64,000 nucleotides of DNA from an uncultured Chromatiaceae bacterium (GTDB taxonomy: Bacteria > Pseudomonadota > Gammaproteobacteria > Enterobacterales > Alteromonadaceae). Shown one piece after another: positions 57,019 through 64,000 of this stretch. Within the stretch, counting starts at the first letter, position 1. Every line of letters begins with the position of its first letter. The stretch is from contig CALJUX010000011.1 of NCBI GenBank assembly GCA_937978655.1, forward strand, positions 1-64,000, written 5' to 3'. Position numbers and translations under genes: made by a program. Below the pieces are notes generated by a model that had not been told where the DNA came from, ran no database searches, and worked only from the letters and a program-made list of their open reading frames with translations.

Positions 57019-57139
57019 GCCATGCAGGACGTATGGCCGGCACAGGGAAGCAGGATGTGCCAGCAAGGACAGGTAGCAGGAGAGCTACTGATGTTGTAGC
57101 AACAGGACGTTGCAGGACGAATAGCGGGCAAGGATGCCC
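57019..57139 (+). ncRNA. possible CsrA/RsmA-binding RNA (AGGA-loop hairpin array)
   Basis: Successive hairpins carry AGGA in the loop: GCCATGC/GTATGGC (57019-57037, loop AGGAC), GGCACA/TGTGCC (57039-57061, loop with CAGGA), GTAGC/GCTAC (57073-57088, loop AGGAGA), GCAAC/GTTGC (57099-57113, loop AGGAC) and GGGCA/TGCCC (57126-57139, loop AGGA). Unpaired AAGGA and CAGGA lie between. This is the architecture of CsrB/RsmY-type sponges for CsrA. No strong terminator follows, so it may instead be the 5' leader of the gene at 57182. Confidence 0.5.
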
Positions 57140-57181
57140 AACCCTCCCTTTTACTTTCAACTTAATGAGCCGGGGTGTCAG

Positions 57182-58810
57182 ATGTCAGTACATAATTTCG
57201 AATTTGTCCGTTCGCAACACCCTGCGCTGGCGCAGCTGCTTTTCGACGCCGAGCGTTTCTTGGGCGATGACAGTTGCTGCTTTTTATTAAAGGTACGGCT
57301 TGCCTTAGAGCTGTGGTGCCATGACTTTGCCGACTTACATGGCATTTCATTGCCGCTGGAAACCAAGCTTGCCGAAAAGCTGGAGCTGCTCAGCAGCCAA
57401 AAAGTGTTCCCACAGGATTTACTGGAGCAGCTGATGCAGCTGCGGCAACACGCCAATCAGGCAGTGCATATTCAGCAGGATATGCGCGGCCGTCATATCA
57501 CAAAACAACCGTTAGAACGGCCACAGCAAGTAGCTGTTTTACAATGCTTATTCGAACTGGTGTGTTACACCAAACGCTACCAGCAGCCGGAGTTTTCAGC
57601 GCCTCTTTGGCAAAACTACCCCAAGCAGAATATGCGGTTGTTACTGGAAACGGCGATGGCGTTGTCGAATCAAGCCTCGATGCAAACAGGTGAGGCTAAC
57701 GTGTCGGCGTGTGTGCAAGTAAGCCGGCTGTTGTTGCAACAATTCGAGATCGCGAAAAAAGCCAAAGCTTCAGGTTGCCAAACAGCTCTGTTACTAGCCG
57801 ATGTACAGTACTGGCTCAACCGCGGCCTGCAGCTGGGGCTGCAATCAGGTTCGGGGCAGGCCAATCTTGAGGCAATACATTATTTAGCTGAGCTGGCCTT
57901 TGCCAAAAAACAGGCAGAATTTGACCTGGCGTTGCTGACCAACTGGCTGAAACAGTACCAACGCAGTCAGCCTTGCGCTGCGCTAGACCATCTTTGCGGC
58001 CAAGTGTTGGAACGGCAAAATCAGCTGGAAAAAGCGCTAAAAAGCTACGACAAGGCGGCAAAGGCCGGGCATCTTCCGGCCATCAAGCGGTTAATGGAAT
58101 ACTGGGGCAGTCGCGACCATCAGCAGTTACAGCATTACATGCAGTTGGGGGTGCGACTGAATGAACCGACCGCACTACTTATCAGCATGGCGTTGATGCT
58201 GGTGGATGCCAGTAAGGCAACAGAGCCGCACTCTCAGGCCTGGTTGAAGAACTTCAAAGGGCAGCTGGTCAAAGCGCGGGGCATGGGGCTGATGGGATTG
58301 GGTTATATCGACGGCATGTGTCATCACTTAGGTGTGTTGGATTATCCTCAAGACGACGTTCTTGCTGGCAAGCTGCTACTGGAGAATTTCCACAAAGTCC
58401 CCGCGTACTGCAAAGCGGCGTTGAATACTTTTTATGTGTTGTATGGCGCAGAGCAATACGTCAGTGCGCTCCAAGTGGCGCCCAAAGCGCTGGCACAGCT
58501 CGATGAAACGGCAAATCGCGACACGCTGGCTGAGCTGGAATTTGATATCGCGCTGTGTCTGCTGAAACTACACGAGCAAAAAACACCGGCTGAGTTTTTC
58601 AGAACGCCAAGGGAATTACTTCAGAGCGCGGCAAAACGGGGTTTTGCCCAAGCCAATCTTTTTATCAACAATAGCGCGCAGCAAAGCTTTTTAAATGGCC
58701 ACCGCGCTGGCCGGCGCAGCCATTCGGGTCGCGGGCAAAGCATCGGCATGCCAGTCTGGGCTAAGCAACTGGCCAAGCGGGGAGCGCAGGTGAGTACGGC
58801 CAGAAACTGA
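57182..58810 (+). CDS. DUF4145-like / Sel1-TPR-like protein
   Basis: The protein has 542 residues from the ATG at 57182, chosen because the DUF4145-like pattern starts there (NFEFVRSQHPALAQLLFDAERFLGDDSCCFLLKVRLALELWCHD). The longer frame from 57134 lies in the hairpin region. Residues about 1-140 resemble the DUF4145 domain found at the N-terminus of restriction helicases and defence proteins. The rest is helical, with Sel1/TPR-like stretches (KSYDKAAKAGHLPAIKRLMEYWG). It starts an operon with three further genes ending in a nuclease and helicase, so a scaffold or sensor role in that system is plausible. Confidence 0.72.
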   Translation: MSVHNFEFVRSQHPALAQLLFDAERFLGDDSCCFLLKVRLALELWCHDFADLHGISLPLETKLAEKLELLSSQKVFPQDLLEQLMQLRQHANQAVHIQQDMRGRHITKQPLERPQQVAVLQCLFELVCYTKRYQQPEFSAPLWQNYPKQNMRLLLETAMALSNQASMQTGEANVSACVQVSRLLLQQFEIAKKAKASGCQTALLLADVQYWLNRGLQLGLQSGSGQANLEAIHYLAELAFAKKQAEFDLALLTNWLKQYQRSQPCAALDHLCGQVLERQNQLEKALKSYDKAAKAGHLPAIKRLMEYWGSRDHQQLQHYMQLGVRLNEPTALLISMALMLVDASKATEPHSQAWLKNFKGQLVKARGMGLMGLGYIDGMCHHLGVLDYPQDDVLAGKLLLENFHKVPAYCKAALNTFYVLYGAEQYVSALQVAPKALAQLDETANRDTLAELEFDIALCLLKLHEQKTPAEFFRTPRELLQSAAKRGFAQANLFINNSAQQSFLNGHRAGRRSHSGRGQSIGMPVWAKQLAKRGAQVSTARN

Positions 58811-58840
58811 TAGCTAAAGAACTAAAGTGAAGGAAAGTAG

Positions 58841-59407
58841 ATGTCTAACAAGAAGTTAAAAGCGTTTGAAGCAAAAGCAGAGCAGGCTGCCCGTGACAGT
58901 GTTCTGGTTCCAAGTGAAATCAGTTACCTGCTGTACCTGGCTGATGTACTGAATACCGGCTGCCAGCAAAACGACGGAATGGAAAACGAATATGACCAGT
59001 TGGCGCAGTGGATCTATGACGACCTTATCGCCGGTGAGTCGCTGCAAAACGCGGTCATGAAAAATGTGGCGGATTTATTTGATGAGGAAGTGGCCAGTGC
59101 AAACGGGCATCAGCTAGTTGCTGTGCTGACAAGCGATGCTGCACTGGGTCTGAAATCATCGCGGCAACAACGCATCGATGCGCTACACCTCAAGCTATTC
59201 CCTGAATGTTACGACCATTTATACGACAGCATCGAAGATGCAAAGACACGCCGGCGCGGACAAGACCCGATGTCAGCAGAATATCAGGCAGCCTGGCAAC
59301 AAAAGCGCCGTGAGCGTGGCATCAGTGAAGCAATGATGAGCCCTGAGACAGAAGCATATGCGGCAAAAATCTATGCAGGTAGTCACTGGGGGCAAGTGAT
59401 TAAATAA
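58841..59407 (+). CDS. unknown protein in the nuclease-helicase operon
   Basis: The protein has 188 residues, charged and helical. AAGTGAAGGAAAG before the ATG is a good ribosome site. No family is recognised. The C-terminal part (QQKRRERGISEAMMSPETEAYAAKI) is rich in charged residues. It lies 30 bp after the DUF4145-like gene, in the same direction as the nuclease and helicase genes, and may be a subunit of the same system. Confidence 0.68.
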   Translation: MSNKKLKAFEAKAEQAARDSVLVPSEISYLLYLADVLNTGCQQNDGMENEYDQLAQWIYDDLIAGESLQNAVMKNVADLFDEEVASANGHQLVAVLTSDAALGLKSSRQQRIDALHLKLFPECYDHLYDSIEDAKTRRRGQDPMSAEYQAAWQQKRRERGISEAMMSPETEAYAAKIYAGSHWGQVIK

Positions 59408-59603
59408 CAAACATTTATATGCAGAAATAGCAATAACACTGGCAGTAGAAGTTGACTTTCTGTAGCCTAATTTTGGACAGAATTTCGAACCAAAGAAACG
59501 GTCATTACCGTAATCAATAGTGCTAAATACACCTAAGTGGTTGCACGTAGTTGGCAGTTTAATAAAGGTACAGCCATTAAGCCCGAGCAAAAGAAGGAAC
59601 GAC

Positions 59604-62252
59604 ATGCAACGCATACGCTTTGGAATGAATCTGGACGGAAATCGCGGCTGGATTCTCAATAATCAGGTTGGTTCGGCTATGCTGGGCCAGCAAGGTCTAT
59701 TAAGTGTACTTGAAGTCCATTTGGGGTTAGTGCGAGCCCCTGTATCGCACGCGAAACGCGTCGTCGACATGCGCCAATGTCTGGTCGAATGCTGCACAGG
59801 CGAACGATTTTATGAAGCGAGTTTCAAAGTCGATGAGTTAGGTGTGGCAGAACAACTATTGAATTGGCGCGACCAATGGTACGAAGCTGGTTGGAATGGC
59901 GAATTTGCCGCAACAACGTTACCTCGATTACAAGATATGGTCGTAGTTGAAAAAGTTGCACAACAACGAGTGGAAGCGGGAATTGGCCAACGTCTGCAAG
60001 CGGTGTCGCAAAAATTGGCTTATCGGAAGCCGCAAATTGATGCTATTGAGTTGACCGAACCAATGGAAACGCTCCCTTGGTGCTGGCAACAAGTTTTAAA
60101 GCAACTTCCTATAATTGAGCCCAAACCATTGCCTGTATTGGCAACCGTGGGGACTGATTTATTTGCACTACAAACAACGTTGCTCGCAGATAAATTAATC
60201 GCAGGTTCGACAATCGAAAAATTTAAGGGTGATGGAAGTGTCCAGGTAGTGCGTTCAGAATCTTCATTGACATCATCTCAATGGTTGGCTGAATTTTTGA
60301 AACAAGCCAATGAAGATACTGCGGTGCTCGTACCGCAACAAGGCACTTTGCTGGATGCAGCGTTACATGCAAATGATCATGCTTGTCTAGGTCAGTCCGA
60401 ATCGAGTGTTTTTCGCCCAGCGTTGCAACTTCTTCCCTTGGCTTTAAAGCTACTTCAAGCACCGATTGATCTGGCGATTTTGATGCAGTTCTTGACTCAT
60501 CCGATCAATCCGCTCCGCAGTCGCCATCGCCGGCGAATGGCGGAACATTTAGCCAACTGCCCTGGAATCGGTGGCGCGAAATGGCATGCTTTATTACAAA
60601 AGTTAGTCGATGAAGATAAAAATGAAAACTCAAACACAGAGACGTTAGCCCATTTGCAGTACTGGACCGAGTCGCCTCGTTTCAGCAAAAAGGTAGGATT
60701 GCCGCTTGAGCCCTTGATTGAGCGAACACAAAAAATATCAGAGTTCTTTCAAACACGTTTGGTCGCGGACACAGTGGCTAATAACTTGACTTATCTTGCG
60801 GCGCATGAACAAGCCAAAGCTTTTTCAGACGCTTTGTTAGCCTTGTCTATGCAAGGAACGACAAACATTTCATTTGCAATGTTAGACAAATTGCTGGCGC
60901 AATCAATGGGTACTGGGGTAGGTAATCCATTGCAAAATGCAGAAGTGGGCGCTGCCGCTGCGGTGAATAATCCAGCAGCATTGATCGATACATTTACTAA
61001 TATTGTTTGGTGGACAATGAGTTCGCCGATACAGCTTCAATTTCATCCATGGTCTAGTGCCGAGCAAAAGACTTTGCGCGATGCAGGAGTTATTTTGCCA
61101 GATTTGAAGGCGCAGGCAGAACAGCAGGCGCTGACTTGGTTGCGCCCTGTGCTGCTTGCGAAGAGGAATCTGGTGCTAGTTCTGCCGCCAGAAGGCGAGG
61201 AACTGCATCCATTTTGGTGGTTGCTCAACGCCAGTCTGGCTTCGATCAAAATAACTAAAATTGAGGATTGCCTTAACAGCCCTCAAACGGTGGCTAAAAC
61301 TTCGACCGTGGAGGCAATTACTTATAGGGCTTTACCTGCCAAACGTCGTTGGTGGAGATGTAAATCTGAAAATCAATTTGATTGGGATAAACCCTATTCA
61401 TTCAGTAGTTTGGAGCCTTTGCTGTTTAATCCGTATCAGTGGGTACTAAATTACCCAGCCAATTTGCGCAAAGCATCCGTACTCAGCATTCCGTCTGACT
61501 TTACTTTGATGGGTAGCTTGGCGCACCGTATGGTTGAGAAACTCTATTGCACTGAGGGCAGCTTGGGGTGGACGCTAGCACAGTTAGGAAACTGGTTTGA
61601 TGCGCAAATTGATACTTTAATCGCTGAAGAAGGCGCAGTGTTATTAATGGCCGGAAAGCAGGTTGAACGTTTATCCTTTAAAGCACGCCTACGCCAGTCA
61701 GTTATAAGTCTCCATCAGTTACTCCAGTCCGCAGGAATAACGTCTGTAAAACCAGAGCAGATGTTAGAAGGTACATCTAATCAGGGGGATTTAAAAGGTT
61801 TTGCCGATTTGCTACTGACGCTATCAGATGGCTCGACCTTGATTGTGGATATGAAATGGTCGGGGCAAAAAAAATACCGAGAGAAGCTCGAAAATGACAC
61901 CCATTTACAATTGATCCTTTACTCCAAGCTAGTTCAAGAAGCTACTGGGAGCTGGCCTGAAGTTGCATATTTTATCCTGCACGATGCGAAATTACTCACC
62001 ACTGCGCCACATAAATTTAAAGACGTTACGCCAGTTACGTCAAAAGCTGAGCTTACAAAACCAGAGATTTGGCATCAAATGCTCAAAACTTGGGCTTGGC
62101 GCAAATCACAATTTAAAGCAGGCATGATTGAAGTCATTGTCGAAGGTACTGAACCTGACGAGGATTCTACGCAGCCTGAATACGGCGTTGCGCCGCAAGA
62201 AATGGATCCAAAATACAACCCCTATCTTCATCTCGCTGGTTGGGAGCAGTAA
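59604..62252 (+). CDS. AddB-like PD-(D/E)XK nuclease
   Basis: The protein has 882 residues from the ATG at 59604 (GAAGGAACGAC upstream). The N-terminal two thirds are long and weakly similar to the inactivated helicase part of AddB/RecC-like proteins. The C-terminus has a RecB-type nuclease motif: GFADLLL (Asp735), LIVDMKW (Asp749, Lys751) and a following Gln/Tyr helix (HLQLILYSKLVQ). The UvrD-like helicase begins 3 bp later, as addB-addA pairs do. It differs from the housekeeping RecBCD of gammaproteobacteria and, with the WYL regulator, suggests a defence role. Confidence 0.85.
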   Translation: MQRIRFGMNLDGNRGWILNNQVGSAMLGQQGLLSVLEVHLGLVRAPVSHAKRVVDMRQCLVECCTGERFYEASFKVDELGVAEQLLNWRDQWYEAGWNGEFAATTLPRLQDMVVVEKVAQQRVEAGIGQRLQAVSQKLAYRKPQIDAIELTEPMETLPWCWQQVLKQLPIIEPKPLPVLATVGTDLFALQTTLLADKLIAGSTIEKFKGDGSVQVVRSESSLTSSQWLAEFLKQANEDTAVLVPQQGTLLDAALHANDHACLGQSESSVFRPALQLLPLALKLLQAPIDLAILMQFLTHPINPLRSRHRRRMAEHLANCPGIGGAKWHALLQKLVDEDKNENSNTETLAHLQYWTESPRFSKKVGLPLEPLIERTQKISEFFQTRLVADTVANNLTYLAAHEQAKAFSDALLALSMQGTTNISFAMLDKLLAQSMGTGVGNPLQNAEVGAAAAVNNPAALIDTFTNIVWWTMSSPIQLQFHPWSSAEQKTLRDAGVILPDLKAQAEQQALTWLRPVLLAKRNLVLVLPPEGEELHPFWWLLNASLASIKITKIEDCLNSPQTVAKTSTVEAITYRALPAKRRWWRCKSENQFDWDKPYSFSSLEPLLFNPYQWVLNYPANLRKASVLSIPSDFTLMGSLAHRMVEKLYCTEGSLGWTLAQLGNWFDAQIDTLIAEEGAVLLMAGKQVERLSFKARLRQSVISLHQLLQSAGITSVKPEQMLEGTSNQGDLKGFADLLLTLSDGSTLIVDMKWSGQKKYREKLENDTHLQLILYSKLVQEATGSWPEVAYFILHDAKLLTTAPHKFKDVTPVTSKAELTKPEIWHQMLKTWAWRKSQFKAGMIEVIVEGTEPDEDSTQPEYGVAPQEMDPKYNPYLHLAGWEQ

Positions 62253-62255
62253 AAC

Positions 62256-64000
62256 ATGAACATCGAATTTATTAGCGCAGGTGCTGGTAGTGGGAAAACT
62301 TACACATTAATGGACAAACTGTACCAAGAGCTTATGGCTGGTACGACGCCCAATGGCATTCTGGCTACGACATTTACCAATAAAGCTGCCGCTGAATTGC
62401 GCGAACGAGTACGTCAGCATTTGCTTGAAAAGCAAAATCACGCGTTAGCGAACCAAATGTCTCTGGCACAAATAGGTACAGTCAATAGCATATGCGGCCA
62501 GTTGTTAAAGCGTTTTGCTTTTGAAGCAGGTATGCCAATAGAACAAAAAGTACTCGACGAAAAAGTAGCCGACCAATTGATGCGAGAGGCGATTGACGCC
62601 GTTGATGAAAGCGGCGGTATGCCAGAGTTTTTGCAAATTGCAGCTCGTCTGGGCTTGGCTGACGCACCGTTTGGTAGTGATAACATCCCTTGGCGTGAGG
62701 CGCTTAAGCATTTAATCAATCAGGCACGATCTAATGCGGTCGACGCGGACATGCTGCGCCAAGAAGGAGCGCGTAACGCGGAAGATTTACTTACCAACTT
62801 CCCAAGTTCAACCATTTCAGACCTTAGTACTCAACTGCAGCACAAAATTGAAATAATCCTGCCAGAGATTCGTCTCGCAGCACAGCAAACTGGAAAGCAA
62901 AATACGGCCAAATATATTCAAGAGCTAGAGACTGTTTTGCTAGGTTTACAAAGCAATCGACTGAGCTGGGGTTCATGGCCAAAACTCGCTAAATCAGCGC
63001 CAGAGGCTTCGCTTAAAGACAGTATTCAAGATGTAGCTGATGTTGCTTGTCGCTTTATGAATCACGCGCAACTTCATCAAGATATTAAACAGTATTTGAC
63101 GCGCATTTTTGCCATGGCTGCCGATGCGATGGATGTTTATCGGCAATTAAAAGAAGAAATGGGCGGAGTAGACTTTACCGATCAGGAATGCCGTCTGCTT
63201 GAAATTCTTGATCACCCAGTCGTTGCCGACGCCTTACGGGAGGAATTGGCTCTATTGATGGTGGATGAGTTTCAGGACACTAGTCCGATTCAGTTGGCCC
63301 TGTTTTTAAAACTAGCTAGTTACGCTAAAAAGGTAATTTGGGTAGGCGATATCAAACAAGCCATTTATGGCTTTCGTGGCAGTGATCCTTCACTCATGAT
63401 GGCCGTCATTGACGCCTTGCCGGCCTTGGGCGGCACAAAATCTATTCTGCCAAAATCTTATCGGTCACGCCCAGCCTTGGTGCATTGTGTTAATGATTTA
63501 TTTGGGAATGCATTTAGTGGCTTGGGGCTGAGTAAGACGGATGTAGAATTAATGCCAACACTTGCTGAGTCGGAAGGACCTGCGCTGATTGATTGGGTGC
63601 TAGAAGGGTCGAATAAAGAAACGATACAAAGTGCGCTCGCCACCGCTGTCTCAAAGTTTATGGCAGAAGGGCGCAATATTGTGGATCGCGAAACAAAAAC
63701 ATTGCGGCCTGTTCGTTACTCAGACATTGCAATTTTGACACGCTCAAATGCATCGGTTCCAGCTGTTGCAGCGGCACTGTCTTTACAAGGTATTCGAAGT
63801 GCTACCGAGCAATCGGGATTATTGTTGCAGCCCGAGTGCGTATTAGCAACCGCTTGCTTGCGTCGCGTGCTAGATCCTGCTGATACGATTGCCACCGCAG
63901 AAATTGTTTCGTTAGCTAACTGTCAAGAGCCAGAACAATGGCTGAGCCATCGTTTGAACTGGCTGGCACAAGAGGGTAATTCACCTAGCCAGTGGATCGA
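62256..64000 (+). CDS. UvrD/AddA-like SF1 helicase, 3'-truncated by window end
   Basis: 581 residues are visible and the frame is open to the last base. Motif I is SAGAGSGKTYTL at residues 7-18, motif Ia ATTFTNKAAAELRERV, motif II VDEFQDTS near 336, motif III GDIKQAIYGFRG, and motif IV KSYRSRPALV. This is a RecB/AddA-type ATP-dependent DNA helicase that would pair with the preceding nuclease. The C-terminal part, which might carry its own nuclease domain, is outside the window. Confidence 0.93.
   Translation, partial: MNIEFISAGAGSGKTYTLMDKLYQELMAGTTPNGILATTFTNKAAAELRERVRQHLLEKQNHALANQMSLAQIGTVNSICGQLLKRFAFEAGMPIEQKVLDEKVADQLMREAIDAVDESGGMPEFLQIAARLGLADAPFGSDNIPWREALKHLINQARSNAVDADMLRQEGARNAEDLLTNFPSSTISDLSTQLQHKIEIILPEIRLAAQQTGKQNTAKYIQELETVLLGLQSNRLSWGSWPKLAKSAPEASLKDSIQDVADVACRFMNHAQLHQDIKQYLTRIFAMAADAMDVYRQLKEEMGGVDFTDQECRLLEILDHPVVADALREELALLMVDEFQDTSPIQLALFLKLASYAKKVIWVGDIKQAIYGFRGSDPSLMMAVIDALPALGGTKSILPKSYRSRPALVHCVNDLFGNAFSGLGLSKTDVELMPTLAESEGPALIDWVLEGSNKETIQSALATAVSKFMAEGRNIVDRETKTLRPVRYSDIAILTRSNASVPAVAAALSLQGIRSATEQSGLLLQPECVLATACLRRVLDPADTIATAEIVSLANCQEPEQWLSHRLNWLAQEGNSPSQWI

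Noticed and set aside
57000..57139. CRISPR array reading of the regularly spaced AGGA units
   Set aside because: The repeated core is only 5-7 bases, spacing varies, and no cas genes are present. Hairpins with AGGA loops explain it better.

Overview
The window reads as the end of an assembled contig from a gammaproteobacterium. Codon use, operon style and a tRNA-Val(GAC) 3' half nearly identical to the enterobacterial one support this; an Alteromonadales/Rheinheimera-like host is only a guess. The first 46 bases are not genomic. They match the Illumina index/read-2 adapter, and the first gene starts inside it.

Region 1 (47-9.8 kb) is ordinary chromosome mixed with mobile small elements. It holds a truncated PHP-domain gene, a CPBP protease, a LysR/SnoaL-like pair, and an HPP/TetR divergent pair with a double operator. 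It also holds a decayed copy of the PHP gene, several families of palindromic intergenic repeats, and an integron-like cassette array without a visible integrase (four attC-like sites; cassettes for an unknown protein, a PIN-like nuclease and a HEPN-like protein).

Region 2 (9.8-27.3 kb) is a sugar and cyclitol locus. It has iolA-iolD-iolC(DUF2090 fusion) on one strand, an RpiR-type regulator and iolB on the other, and a LacI regulator. Two perfect copies of a LacI-type operator, TTGACACCGGTGTCAA, sit before (a) an operon with an orphan mannitol-dehydrogenase C-domain plus ThuA, and (b) a divergent Gfo/Idh oxidoreductase and a complete CUT1 sugar ABC importer. iolE is not in the window.

Region 3 (27.5 kb to the end) is a genomic island. 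A 50-bp 3' fragment of tRNA-Val marks the left attachment site. It is followed by a tyrosine integrase, an excisionase-like gene and an XRE regulator with paired operators. Then comes a type 1 BREX system: brxA, brxB, brxC, pglX, pglX-2, a helicase, pglZ and brxL. The first pglX is split in two, with a complete DRT class 1 reverse transcriptase-nitrilase gene between the halves. The second pglX is full length, but its methyltransferase motif NPPY reads YPPN. Directly downstream lies a very AT-rich pair of genes, one encoding a short family-B DNA-polymerase-like protein, followed by a 128-nt multi-hairpin structure that looks like a non-coding RNA. This pair plus RNA is the best candidate here for an undescribed system.

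The island continues with a WYL-domain (BrxR-like) regulator. It is divergent from a DUF4145/Sel1-like gene, a small unknown gene, an AddB-like PD-(D/E)XK nuclease and an AddA-like UvrD helicase that runs off the window. A run of hairpins with AGGA loops, resembling CsrA/RsmA-binding RNA, lies in that divergent intergenic region. No intact tRNA-Val is seen to the right, so the island probably extends beyond position 64000.
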